64,000 nt of DNA from Marinobacter sp. MDS2 (lineage in GTDB: Bacteria > Pseudomonadota > Gammaproteobacteria > Pseudomonadales > Oleiphilaceae), in assembly GCF_030718085.1 (NCBI RefSeq), contig NZ_JAVAJF010000001.1:1-64000 (forward strand). The letters are read 5' to 3'. A program made the position numbers and the translations under genes. A model generated the notes under the pieces. It made no database searches and was not told where the DNA came from. It saw only the letters and a program-made list of their open reading frames with translations. Positions 1-8,813 of this stretch are shown piece after piece (the stretch's first letter is position 1; every line of letters begins with the position of its first letter).

Positions 1-110
1 ACCATAGCGGCTTGGAACCACCTGATCCCATCCCGAACTCAGAAGTGAAACAAGCCTGCGCCGATGGTAGTGTGGCACTTGCCCATGTGAGAGTAGGTCA
101 TCGTCAGACT
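1..110 (+). rRNA. rrf: 5S ribosomal RNA, 5'-truncated by window edge
   Basis: The first ~110 bases match bacterial 5S rRNA: the ACCATAGCGG start region, the central CCATCCCGAACTCAG loop, and the GAGAGTAGGTCATCG 3' domain. About ten bases of the 5' end should lie left of the window. It marks the distal end of an rrn operon (16S-23S-5S) transcribed left to right. The exact 3' end is uncertain by a few bases. Confidence 0.95.
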
Positions 111-120
111 CTTAATACCA

Positions 121-154
121 AAACCCCAGCTTCGAAAGAGGCTGGGGTTTTTTC
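121..154 (+). terminator. Rho-independent terminator of the rrn operon
   Basis: A perfect 10-bp stem, AAACCCCAGC (121-130) with GCTGGGGTTT (141-150), has a 10-base loop and runs into a T tract. It lies just after the 5S rRNA, so it should end rrn transcription. No tRNA gene lies between 5S and this hairpin. Confidence 0.9.
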
Positions 155-310
155 ATTTCTGTTTGCTTGAATTATGAACAGCCGCACATCTATCGACTGA
201 ACGTTAAGTTAATATTTCTTTCAGTTCGCCACAATAAAAGACAAGAGCGAGCATGCAGAGACACTCATCAGCTTATTTTCGCCGTTAAACGTTTTTATGG
301 TGGATGGGCT

Positions 311-535
311 ATGAGCATACCAATAAAGGCTACGCTGGCGATTACGTTGGTATGGCCTGCCGCTGTGGTTGCAGGGCTTGAGCCCATCAGCGACCGCCAA
401 TTGTCCGAGGTAACCGGTCAGGCATTCGTGTCTGTCGATCGCCAGTTTCATCCTGATCCTGCAGATAATACCGCCTACACTCGTGTGAACCTTGGTATGG
501 ATATAGAGGTTCAGACGAATGAGGCTGATTTCCAG
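311..535 (+). pseudogene. 3'-truncated DUF6160-like exported protein
   Basis: Reading from ATG 311 gives a signal peptide (hydrophobic stretch ending AAVVAG) followed by LEPISDRQLSEVTGQAF. That LSEVTGQA stretch resembles the start of the DUF6160-like exported proteins I know from Marinobacter and relatives. Similarity fades after about 75 residues, near base 530. Beyond that the same frame reads through the antisense of a different decayed gene until a stop at 686-688. The 3' part therefore appears lost and replaced by foreign sequence. Family assignment is from memory of the motif; the truncation follows from the neighbour's similarity on the other strand. Confidence 0.5.
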
Positions 536-1275
536 CGCCGAGTTTTCCGGCTAAGCTATTACCTGACGCTACCGATATGTCAAACATCGCCAATCGGCAA
601 TGTGAGCGAAGCGCATTGTGGCTCTCACGCCAGCCGGATCGAGAATCTGTTCGGCTCCTTTCATACCGGTCAGCAGCATCGGCTCTGAAAACCAGTCGTG
701 GTTAGGGTAATCAATGGTATGCTTCAATCCGCGCGCTTTTAGGTAATCCTGTTTACCAGGGCTTGCGGTGCCTATGGTTTCAGCACCAATGTGTTGTGCA
801 ATATCCAAGTGCTGCGAGGCCCACTCCGCTGCCAGCGTTATTAATCAGAACAGTATTTTAGGACTGCTGAGCGGCGCAGATAACGATGGCCTGCCATGCT
901 ATCAGGTAATTAAGGGAAATAACGGCCGTCTTTTGAAAAGAGAGGCTATCGGGAATTCAAATATCTGAGACTGCGGCACCTCCACCTGTGAGGCGTGCCC
1001 GCGGAATCTTGATAAAGCGAACACAAATGTGGCTTAAGTCGTGGCTCGACTCCGAAGCCAATTTAATCGATCACTCCAGAGACCTCGTCACTCTGCAATA
1101 AACGGAAAGGCAGGAATTTCCTGATAGAGGCGCTTGAAGCGCCATGATGCCAGCTAAATTAATTCTTGCTGCATGTACGGCGATGCGACTTTCTTTGACC
1201 GGGTTGCAAGTCAGGACACTCTTCAAAATTAAGAACGCCGCTTTCGCCGGCTTTAGGAATGGTTACGCGTTTCAT
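536..1275 (-). pseudogene. Decayed zinc-independent quinone oxidoreductase (MDR family)
   Basis: On the minus strand successive pieces in different frames line up in order with one medium-chain dehydrogenase/reductase of the quinone oxidoreductase (VAT-1-like) type. The start is MKRVTIPKAGESGVLNF at ATG 1275. Then follow RIAVHAARINLAGIMA, YQEIPAFPFIA, DEVSGVID, FALSRFRGHASQVEVP, NYLIAWQAIV, the nucleotide-binding loop NNAGSGVGLAA, DIAQHIGAETIGTASPGKQ, HTIDYPNHDW, and finally RLAMFDISVASGNSLAGKLG near 540-590. At least six frame changes and several in-frame stops separate them, so no functional enzyme can be made. The 3' end abuts the truncated DUF6160-like gene. No insertion-sequence ends were seen. 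Bases 1276-1366 hold nothing recognisable. Confidence 0.8.
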
Positions 1276-1366
1276 GGAGGCTCTAACGGCTGAAAGAGGA
1301 TAGAGTTCGAGCACCCCGAAACGCAACAGTTAGTCAATAATTCAGGGACAGGTAATCAATGCCATT

Positions 1367-4225
1367 TTACGTATGTGCCTGACGGGCGTTAATCTTGGCG
1401 CTGTTTCCTTTGGTCATCATGTCATCGAGAACAGGCAAGGGTTTCCCGATGTAATAACCCTGAGCGTATGCCACGCCGAGTTCGTGGAGTTTCTTCAACG
1501 TGGCGGCGTCTTCTACAAATTCTGCAATTGTTTTCATACCGAACGCATTGACCATATTGGTTAAGCTTTCAACGAACACCTGATTGTCCGGGTTTTTCTC
1601 AAGATCGAGAATGTAAGACCCGTCCAGCTTTACGTAACTCAATGGCAACTTCTTGAGATAGCTGAAAGAGGAGAATCCAACTCCAAAGTCATCCAATGCG
1701 ACCAAAACGCCTGCTTCGCTGATCTTTTGCAGGTTACTGAGCACCATTTGGAAATTTTCGATGTATGCCGTTTCCGTCAGTTCCACAACGATATATCTCG
1801 GCGCTACCTGGTGTTTTTTGAGTAGACTGGAGAGAACTTTCGGGAAATCTGCCGACTGGAGGGTAGGGGCCGAGATGTTGATCGAGAAGGTATAGCTGGC
1901 TCCGTTTTGATGGTCTTTCGCTAATTTTTCAACCGCACTGTCTAGCACCCATTCGTCCACCAGGCGAATGAGCCCCATACGTTCAGCCGCAGGAATGAAA
2001 TCGCTGGGATATACCGCGTTTCCATCTGTGTCCTTTAATCGGAGTAATACTTCGTAGTGGCTGACGGAGGCCTCTTCGATGGCGTAGATCGGCTGGAAAT
2101 TCAACTGAAACAGATCGTTGCGTTTCAGAGCTAGTTTCAGTAGCGACGTTAAATCATGGTCGCGCCTCAAATTGGCGAGATCGTTGTTGTCCGGGTCGAA
2201 GATCTGCCAATGGCCGTTTCCCTTTTTCTTCGCCTGATACATAGCCATGTCAGCGTGGACAATGAGGTCTTGCTCGGTGGTTCCATGCTCATTGACCAGC
2301 GCTGCACCAATGCTCACGTTATATTCAACGCTGCGGTTTTCATTTTCCAACACGACCTGACCGGCTAGATTGTGGGACAGTTTTTCAAGGAATTGACTGA
2401 GCCGAGAGGCATCGATGTTTGGCAAAATCACGGTGAATTCATCACCGGCTAAACGGCTAATCGAATCACTGGACCTTACACTGTCACCGAGAGTGTTTGC
2501 GATTTGGATTAATACCGTATCACCGACAGAGTGACCATAAAGGTCGTTAATCTGCTTGAATCGATTAACATCGATAAAAATGACGGCGCCGGTTTTTTGC
2601 GTGTCGAGTAGGTTATGCAAATCATGTTGGAAACACCTGCGGTTACCGATGCCGGTGAGCGGGTCGTTATTGGCCAGCCATTCTAAAGCCTCTTCGTCTC
2701 GTTTCCTCTGGGTCAAATCAATGCCAATGGCCAGAATGGTATCCCGACCTTTCTCATCTTCTACGATCGAACATGTCCAATCGAAGTATATGGTTACGCC
2801 CTGATCGTTGACGAACTCGGCATCGAACTGAATAACTTCGCAGTCCCCCTCACGGAGGTGGGCCAATTTTCGGTGATACTCTTCCGTAGCCGTATCGTTT
2901 GTAAACAATCGGGAAAAATGGCGTAGCGGGCGTTTGAATTCTTTGTCGAATCGCTCATTGCTGGTAAGGATTTCGCTTTCGGGTGTCATGGTGACGATGA
3001 ACAAATGAGAACTGTCGATGAGTCGCTCAAGAAACGCCCTGGAACGTGACAACATCGCGATCTGACCTTCAAGTGAGAGGCTTTTTTCCTCAACCTCAAG
3101 ATGCAGAGTTTCAAGCTCACGGATGACGTAACGGGTGCTGCTTTCAAGTTGGGTCACTTCGTCTCGAAAACGAACACGACGTTTCGCGACCTTCTGCAAT
3201 GCCTGACGGTACTGGTGTTTCGGTAAAAGGGTAAGCGCCTGAACAACCGCGGTAAGGCGGCGCAGCGGGGTCAGCATGATGAATAGCAACACCATTTCGG
3301 AAATGATCAGTATGAACAGACCAATGGCGACGCTGGACGTTAAAGCATTGACGAGCAGCTGATGTTGCTCTGTTTCGTCGCTGACCGTAAGCAACACAGG
3401 CCTTTCCCCGTAGGCCCAATATTCGGCTAGGTTAAGCTTATCGAACAATAGGCGTGAGCCGTTATGCTCTAACTCGTTGTTAACGATCTGTGAGAAAGGT
3501 GCGCGCTCCTGAATCTCACGGAGCTGGGTCAGGGATTCTTCGAAATTGCTTGCAGCCCAAAGTCGGAGCCACCAGCTATCCAGTATGCGTGATGCGGATT
3601 CGGAAGATTCGGTGATCGGTGGCAGCAGAACGGCTAAATCCTGGCCTGATATTTGGTGAAAGCGCAGTATGATATCGGCCATATTTTGAGCGGTAACGAT
3701 GAGAGCCTCGTCACCACTGTCTAGCACAAAGGGTTCGACCACGAACTGAGAGCAACCGGTATAACAGAACAAGAAGGAATCCGGCGAACTGTCCCTGTTG
3801 GTTCTCATCGCGGTTGAGATGGCTTCCTCGAGGGCTTTGGTGTTCTGGAATAACGCTTGGTTGTAGCCACTGGCAACATGGGTGCCATCGATGCCGTATA
3901 TTCCAATGAAGTCGAGCCCGGTGTGTATGTTTAGTTGACTCCATTGCTGTTGTAGCACGTCGGCAAGGGCTGACGGGGTTTCGTTAAAGTCGGCTTGCTG
4001 TATGGCTGGCATTTCAGCGATGAGCTGGGACAATTGAGATAATCTCATAAAATTGTCATCCAGCAATTGCATCAATAACTGTTGTTGCTTTACGCGGTTT
4101 TCATCAACGCGAGAGTCATACGTGTTCAGGGTGTTATATATATGGTGTGAAACCCAAGCCCCGGTTATCACCAAAAATACGAGGCTGAGGAAGATCACCG
4201 CTTTCCATTTGACGCTCAAAAACAT
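1367..4225 (-). CDS. Membrane PAS-GGDEF-EAL c-di-GMP enzyme
   Basis: A 952-aa inner-membrane protein predicted to make and/or break cyclic di-GMP. TM1 spans about residues 8-28 and TM2 about 296-320; between them is a ~265-residue periplasmic sensor region. A HAMP-like/coiled linker follows, then PAS (~400-505), GGDEF (~510-675) and EAL (~690-935). The GGDEF signature reads LAGDEF, compatible with activity, with an RxxD inhibitory-site motif (RSSD) five residues upstream. The EAL domain keeps EVLLR, NISAP, ELTET, DDFGVGFSS, KLDGS and QGYYIGKPLP, so it looks catalytically complete. It is last in an operon after a PstS-like protein and a porin, 18 bases behind the porin stop. The context suggests the periplasmic domain reads a ligand or state from those partners; that is inference. 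Net direction of c-di-GMP change cannot be told from sequence. Confidence 0.93.
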   Translation of the reverse strand: MFLSVKWKAVIFLSLVFLVITGAWVSHHIYNTLNTYDSRVDENRVKQQQLLMQLLDDNFMRLSQLSQLIAEMPAIQQADFNETPSALADVLQQQWSQLNIHTGLDFIGIYGIDGTHVASGYNQALFQNTKALEEAISTAMRTNRDSSPDSFLFCYTGCSQFVVEPFVLDSGDEALIVTAQNMADIILRFHQISGQDLAVLLPPITESSESASRILDSWWLRLWAASNFEESLTQLREIQERAPFSQIVNNELEHNGSRLLFDKLNLAEYWAYGERPVLLTVSDETEQHQLLVNALTSSVAIGLFILIISEMVLLFIMLTPLRRLTAVVQALTLLPKHQYRQALQKVAKRRVRFRDEVTQLESSTRYVIRELETLHLEVEEKSLSLEGQIAMLSRSRAFLERLIDSSHLFIVTMTPESEILTSNERFDKEFKRPLRHFSRLFTNDTATEEYHRKLAHLREGDCEVIQFDAEFVNDQGVTIYFDWTCSIVEDEKGRDTILAIGIDLTQRKRDEEALEWLANNDPLTGIGNRRCFQHDLHNLLDTQKTGAVIFIDVNRFKQINDLYGHSVGDTVLIQIANTLGDSVRSSDSISRLAGDEFTVILPNIDASRLSQFLEKLSHNLAGQVVLENENRSVEYNVSIGAALVNEHGTTEQDLIVHADMAMYQAKKKGNGHWQIFDPDNNDLANLRRDHDLTSLLKLALKRNDLFQLNFQPIYAIEEASVSHYEVLLRLKDTDGNAVYPSDFIPAAERMGLIRLVDEWVLDSAVEKLAKDHQNGASYTFSINISAPTLQSADFPKVLSSLLKKHQVAPRYIVVELTETAYIENFQMVLSNLQKISEAGVLVALDDFGVGFSSFSYLKKLPLSYVKLDGSYILDLEKNPDNQVFVESLTNMVNAFGMKTIAEFVEDAATLKKLHELGVAYAQGYYIGKPLPVLDDMMTKGNSAKINARQAHT

Positions 4226-4243
4226 GATCGTGCTTCCTGCTGA

Positions 4244-5479
4244 TCAGAATTGATAGTTCAGTGACAGAACATAATAGTTCCAATACTTTTGAAGCTGTTC
4301 GTCTTCAATGCCTTTAAAGTCAGGCAGCCAGGCCGTGCCTTCGTTAAAGCTCGCTTGCCCAATGAGTAACCAGTCTTCAGCAAACTTCCATCGGCTGCTA
4401 ATGGTCCAGCCTTTGCCGTAGCTTCTATGGGGATTGTATTCGAGGCCGCTCTTGCCATCGCCGAACTTCAGCTCTTCGTATCGTAGCAGCCAGGTTGTCC
4501 GGGCTGTGGGCAGCCATTCCGCCTGAACGTAGAACCCGTTACTTGTTTCTCCGCTTTGAACGGGGGAGCCGATAATTTCACCTTCGAACTCGGCATCTAG
4601 GTAGAGATACTCCGACGTTAATACCCAATCATTGAGGCTGTACTGGACAGAGAAGGTGGTAAGTAGAGCTTCGAATTCCGCAGCCGTAACGTAACGATAG
4701 CGGTTGGTTTGTACGTCGCCGGGCGGTGACATCATCATTCTCTGCTGAGCTTCGGCAACGGAGAGTGTGTTATCAAGCTCGATGGTTGTCGATACGACAC
4801 TGGCACCAAGACGCAGGTCCCGCAAAGCGGCGGGCACAACGTTAATATTCAGCAGATAAATGGGTACATCATCGGCATCGGCCTCTTCGATAGGATAACC
4901 AAACGTAAAGTACTCAAAATCTTCACTGTCGATTTCCCTGCGGCCTAGGGTGGCTTCCCACGTTATCTGGTTGTCATATAACAGAGCTGATCCATACAGG
5001 TTCAGCCCGTCTGTGGACAGGAGAGGGTCGCGAAACGCGTCAAAATAGATGGAATCCGGAACATTGTAGCCCGGCCGTGCTGAAGGAATGTCCCGCGTTG
5101 AGTTGTAAAAGCCGATGTTGTTTTTAACCCTCCCGGCTCGCACCCCAAAGGCTGCATACTGATTACTCCAAATCAGGTAGTCGGCTAACAGGAAGTCTAC
5201 GCGAACATCGCCGTCATCCAATTCGTCGCGTTGACGACTGAGTATTTGGCCGGCGAGTCGAAAGCCGGTATCGAACTCGATATAACCATTAAGGCCAATT
5301 TCACGGAATTTCACCGATCCGTTGTTGGCATCGGTGCCTGCATAGGGGTTGTCAGGACTATACACTGCTGCCTGATTCACAAACCCGTGTATGTGTATAT
5401 CCTCGTGAAATTCATGTGCACAGGCTTGAGTGCCAATCATTAAAGAGAGCAGAGTGAGGCTTAATTCATGTTTTCTCAT
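4244..5479 (-). CDS. Outer-membrane beta-barrel (porin-like) protein
   Basis: A 411-aa protein with a signal peptide (cleavage near TQACA-HEF) and a body of alternating aromatic/hydrophobic strands ending in the C-terminal LSLNYQF, the terminal Phe signal for outer-membrane assembly. No plug domain or TonB box is seen, so it is a porin-like channel rather than a TonB receptor. I do not recognise its substrate. Its ATG overlaps the stop of the upstream PstS-like gene (ATGA, 5476-5479), indicating translational coupling, and the GGDEF-EAL gene follows closely. The acidic loops (for example EEADADD) fit an outer-membrane protein exposed to sea water. Confidence 0.85.
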   Translation of the reverse strand: MRKHELSLTLLSLMIGTQACAHEFHEDIHIHGFVNQAAVYSPDNPYAGTDANNGSVKFREIGLNGYIEFDTGFRLAGQILSRQRDELDDGDVRVDFLLADYLIWSNQYAAFGVRAGRVKNNIGFYNSTRDIPSARPGYNVPDSIYFDAFRDPLLSTDGLNLYGSALLYDNQITWEATLGRREIDSEDFEYFTFGYPIEEADADDVPIYLLNINVVPAALRDLRLGASVVSTTIELDNTLSVAEAQQRMMMSPPGDVQTNRYRYVTAAEFEALLTTFSVQYSLNDWVLTSEYLYLDAEFEGEIIGSPVQSGETSNGFYVQAEWLPTARTTWLLRYEELKFGDGKSGLEYNPHRSYGKGWTISSRWKFAEDWLLIGQASFNEGTAWLPDFKGIEDEQLQKYWNYYVLSLNYQF

Positions 5480-5928
5480 TTTTCTTTTTCTCCCAGCACG
5501 TGCACGTCTTCGACCGGGTAATCCGCCGATACGTAACCTATTGCTCCTGGCGTGTTCAGAATCTTCACATACATGTCACGTTCGGAGCTCACGACTGTTG
5601 GTGGCTTGCCTGTGCCGGTAAACAGCATGCGATTCCATATACGATCCATTTGATGGGCCTGGCTTTTCAGGTGATTGACCACAAATTCCCTGTGTCGAGG
5701 ATCGGTGCTCGGTAAAACAAAAACATGAATGGGGGCACCGTTCGGCCAGCGTCTGGTTTGCATCGCAAATATTTGATTGAGATACGATGTATCAAGATCT
5801 CGGGTGGGAATGTCTTTGTTAATCAGCACTTTCGTTTCTGCAAAAGCACCCCCGCCTGAGAACAAGCCGATACACAGGGCCAGTGCAAAAGCAGGGGGTA
5901 CCCGGAGCCGTTTAAAAGGTCGTCGCAT
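5476..5928 (-). CDS. Small PstS-like periplasmic substrate-binding protein
   Basis: A 150-aa protein with a signal peptide (hydrophobic core about residues 12-29, cleavage near GAFA-ETK). The mature part resembles one lobe of phosphate-ABC substrate-binding proteins: IFAMQTRRWPNGAPI, FVLPSTDPRHREFV and the end GAIGYVSAD match the PstS-like domain pattern. It is about half the length of a true PstS, and no ABC permease or ATPase gene is nearby, so transport is unlikely. First gene of an operon with the porin and the GGDEF-EAL protein, overlapping the porin by four bases. A ligand-sensing or adaptor role is inferred. The ligand is unknown; phosphate or another oxyanion is only suggested by the fold. 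Confidence 0.8.
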   Translation of the reverse strand: MRRPFKRLRVPPAFALALCIGLFSGGGAFAETKVLINKDIPTRDLDTSYLNQIFAMQTRRWPNGAPIHVFVLPSTDPRHREFVVNHLKSQAHQMDRIWNRMLFTGTGKPPTVVSSERDMYVKILNTPGAIGYVSADYPVEDVHVLGEKEK

Positions 5929-5956
5929 TATTGTCTTTCACGTTAGTCAACGATTG

Positions 5957-8281
5957 TTATGCGTTTAGAGCGTTACGTACCGCCGCAGGCGTAATCGGGA
6001 TTTCCCGAATTCGGACGCCGATAGCCGAGTGTATTGCGTTGGCAATTGCAGGTCCGGTGACCGTGGTAGCCGGCTCGCCCAATCCGACGGGCACTTCGGT
6101 ACTTTCGACAAATTCGAGCTCCATCTCGGGAACATCTCGTATTCGCATCGGGGTATAGGCGTCGAGGTTCTTGGCCGTAGGTTCGCCGTTTTTATAGTGA
6201 GTGCCTTCGTGCAACGCCATGCTGACGCCCCATAATGCCGCTCCTTCCACTTGTGCTCGGGCACCATCCGGGTGGACGACGGTACCTGCGTCGGTCACCA
6301 GCGTGAGTTTCTCGAGCTTCACATGGCCGGTTTGCCGGTTTACGCTCACTCTGGCCACGCAGGCCGTCCAGGTGGGCATGTTACGCTCCTGGCCATAGGA
6401 CGTCGCAACGCCCAGTCCCGTATCTTTTGGCAATTTCTGCCCCCAGCCAGACAGCTCTTTTACGCGCTTCAGTACGTTGGCCTGGCGTGAGGCGCCCCCC
6501 ACGGAGTTTGGGGCCTCACCGGCATTCTTGCCTTCCGCTTTCAACAGGTTCAGGCGGAAATCGATAGGATCTTTACCGGCGTGCCGCGCTGCTTCGTCCA
6601 TAAAGGATTCGAGCGCAAAGTTGATCCATCCGGAACCGACGGACCTGAGCCAGCCGGGGCGAAAGGTCGCATTGGCCAAATCATTGGAAATGGCGCGAAC
6701 ACGATGTGGCCCAACGGAATACCAGTGCGCCGCACCCTGAATCGAAAACGGGTCGTAGGGTTCGTCGTTGGCTCCTTTCGGCATAAAGAACGGTGCCATC
6801 ACCTCGGTGGGCCAACCCGCCGTTGCATGGTGCTCCATGCCTGCCGGTTTGCCATTGGCATCAAACGCCATACGCATGCGCTGATATGAGGCGGAGCGCG
6901 GTGAATCAAAGCGAACATCGTCTTCGCGGGTAAAAACCAGCTTCACAGGCTTGCCCAGCTTTTGTGAGGCGAGGGCGGCTGGTACCGCGTAATCGCCGTT
7001 CAGTCGGCGTCCGAAACCACCGCCCAACATATAGGTGCGCATCACCACTTTATCTTCTTTTACTCCCAATGCTTTTGCCAGTACCGGAATGATCAAGGAT
7101 TGCCACTGGTTGCCGGTATGAATTTCCCAAACGCCATCTTTTTCATAGGCCAGGGCATTCACCGGCTCCATTTGTACGTGCAGAACGGTATGAGTAATGT
7201 AGTCCTGCTCAAAGATATCCGCAGCATCGTTGAAGGCTTCGTCTACGCCATCGTCGGGGAGCATGATGGAGCCCTTGCCCGGAGACTCGATCAGTTTCAC
7301 ACCGTGATCGAGAATGTCCTGTTCGCTGACATCGGCGGTATCCCCAGCGGCCCAATCTACCTTCATTTTCTCCGCGGCTTTATTAGCGGCATGAAACGAA
7401 TCGGCAATAACCACGGCCCAGCCCGGGACTGTATCTGTTGGATCATCCAGCACGATGGTTTGTTGATAGCCTTTTACGGATTTGGCTGCATTGTCATCAA
7501 TGTTGTTGATGGTCGCGCCATACCGGGTGGGCGGAATAAGCGGTCGGCCATAAACCATACCGTCTACTTTTGCGTCCAGTCCGTAGCGACTGGCTCCGTC
7601 GGTTTTATCGGGTATATCCAAGGCCCGGGATTCGCGGCCAATCAGACGACGCTGGGTTGCCGGTTTGATGGGCATCTGCTTGAGGTCGTCTGCGGTGTAG
7701 GTTCGGCTAAGGTCACCGCGGCTTACGATGTCGCCGTAACTGATGGATTGATCGCCGGCTACAACTTGGCTATTGCGTGCTTCGCACTGATCCGGGCTCA
7801 CGCCAAGCAAGCGTGCGCCTTCTTCGATGAGGGCCTTGCGTCCGGCAGCGCCGGCCTGACTCAGCGGCGTGAAGTTTTCCCAGACCGACCAGCTGCCACC
7901 GGTCACCATCAATCCCCATTTCGGATCACTGTCCACATGATTGAGCTCTACCATGGACCAGTCAGCTTCAAGTTCATCGGCGACGATGCGGGCAAGAGCG
8001 GTACCCACATGTTGACCCATTTCGGCCTCGGCAATGTTCACTACAATGCGACCGTCTGGCTCAATGTGATACCAGATGGTGGGCTCGAAGGTTCCTTCTT
8101 TAACTACGTCTTCGGGTTGCGCAAAACTCAGGCCTGCGCGGAAAAATGCCAGCGTAAAGCCCGCACCCGCAGCACCGATGAGAAAACCGCGACGACTAAC
8201 CCGCATGCCTTCATCGGAATCTTGGTTAGCTTCCGTTTTAACGCCTTCGGGCTGGTTGAGATAACGGTAGAACTTACTCAT
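5957..8281 (-). CDS. Molybdenum-hydroxylase large subunit (IorB/CoxL type), Tat-exported
   Basis: A 774-aa xanthine-dehydrogenase-family molybdopterin-binding subunit. It starts with a Tat signal, SRRGFLIGAAGAG, with the twin Arg at residues 30-31. Moco-binding glycine motifs (GGGFGRRLNGDYAVPAAL) lie mid-protein and the conserved base Glu is in GLGEPATTV (Glu736). By family it oxidises aldehydes or N-heterocycles using water as oxygen source, acting in the periplasm. Its start overlaps the end of the 2Fe-2S gene by eight bases, and a three-haem cytochrome is upstream, so the three make one enzyme passing electrons to the respiratory chain. The closest named pattern is isoquinoline 1-oxidoreductase beta (IorB) or the membrane-bound aldehyde dehydrogenase; the substrate cannot be read from sequence. 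Confidence 0.92.
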   Translation of the reverse strand: MSKFYRYLNQPEGVKTEANQDSDEGMRVSRRGFLIGAAGAGFTLAFFRAGLSFAQPEDVVKEGTFEPTIWYHIEPDGRIVVNIAEAEMGQHVGTALARIVADELEADWSMVELNHVDSDPKWGLMVTGGSWSVWENFTPLSQAGAAGRKALIEEGARLLGVSPDQCEARNSQVVAGDQSISYGDIVSRGDLSRTYTADDLKQMPIKPATQRRLIGRESRALDIPDKTDGASRYGLDAKVDGMVYGRPLIPPTRYGATINNIDDNAAKSVKGYQQTIVLDDPTDTVPGWAVVIADSFHAANKAAEKMKVDWAAGDTADVSEQDILDHGVKLIESPGKGSIMLPDDGVDEAFNDAADIFEQDYITHTVLHVQMEPVNALAYEKDGVWEIHTGNQWQSLIIPVLAKALGVKEDKVVMRTYMLGGGFGRRLNGDYAVPAALASQKLGKPVKLVFTREDDVRFDSPRSASYQRMRMAFDANGKPAGMEHHATAGWPTEVMAPFFMPKGANDEPYDPFSIQGAAHWYSVGPHRVRAISNDLANATFRPGWLRSVGSGWINFALESFMDEAARHAGKDPIDFRLNLLKAEGKNAGEAPNSVGGASRQANVLKRVKELSGWGQKLPKDTGLGVATSYGQERNMPTWTACVARVSVNRQTGHVKLEKLTLVTDAGTVVHPDGARAQVEGAALWGVSMALHEGTHYKNGEPTAKNLDAYTPMRIRDVPEMELEFVESTEVPVGLGEPATTVTGPAIANAIHSAIGVRIREIPITPAAVRNALNA

Positions 8282-8777
8282 GGGCGGCCGCTCCTGTTTC
8301 CTGTGCGGTGTTGCTGCGGGTGTTCATCTCTTCGGCGGCCATTTTGATCGCTTTGCGAATACGCACGTAGGCCATGCATCGACACAGGTTTCCGCCCATG
8401 GCGTGGTTAATCTGTTCGTCGGTTGGCTCAGGAAAGTCCTTCAACATTGCCGCCGCCTGCATGATTTGGCCGCTTTGGCAGTAACCACATTGGGGTGTCT
8501 GTGTTTCAACCCACGCCTTTTGCAGCGGGTGGTTCCCCTCTGGGTGAAGGCCTTCAATGGTGGTGATCGACGCGCCGGATACCGCTTCGACGGGCGTTAT
8601 GCAGGAACGAATCGCGCGGCCATTCACCAGCACGGTACATGCCCCGCACATACCAATACCGCAGCCGTATTTGGTTCCGGTCAAATCCAGGTCGTCCCGC
8701 AGGGCCCAGAGCAGGGGAGTGTCGTTTTCAATATCAACTGTCACTGCCTGACCGTTGAGTTCGAATTCTGTTGCCAT
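8274..8777 (-). CDS. 2Fe-2S subunit of molybdenum hydroxylase (IorA type)
   Basis: A 167-aa small subunit with both expected iron-sulfur clusters. The plant-type cluster uses Cys39, Cys44, Cys47 and Cys59 (CGIGMCGAC...C). The second uses Cys97, Cys100, Cys132 and Cys134 (CGYC...CRC) in the helical C-terminal domain. It has no signal peptide of its own, so it is probably carried through the Tat pore bound to the Tat-signal-bearing large subunit, as in other enzymes of this family. It transfers electrons from the Mo site to the cytochrome subunit encoded just upstream. Length is normal for the family. Confidence 0.95.
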   Translation of the reverse strand: MATEFELNGQAVTVDIENDTPLLWALRDDLDLTGTKYGCGIGMCGACTVLVNGRAIRSCITPVEAVSGASITTIEGLHPEGNHPLQKAWVETQTPQCGYCQSGQIMQAAAMLKDFPEPTDEQINHAMGGNLCRCMAYVRIRKAIKMAAEEMNTRSNTAQETGAAAHE

Positions 8778-8813
8778 CGTGCTTGCTCCGTTTCGCTAAA
8801 ACTAAGTCAGAGT

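Noticed and set aside
110..310. tRNA gene after 5S rRNA
   Set aside because: No cloverleaf or CCA end; the rrn terminator follows directly.
536..1366. Possible insertion sequence or mobile element behind the scar
   Set aside because: No transposase reading, terminal inverted repeats or target duplication seen; the content is explained by a decayed dehydrogenase.
2430..2445. AGDEF in place of GGDEF as a sign of an inactive cyclase
   Set aside because: Ala at the first position is seen in active cyclases, and the inhibitory site and the rest of the domain are intact.
7100..8347. Open frame of 415 codons on the plus strand
   Set aside because: It lies exactly opposite the molybdenum-hydroxylase subunit genes, whose motifs are clear; its translation matches no domain and it is a codon-bias shadow.
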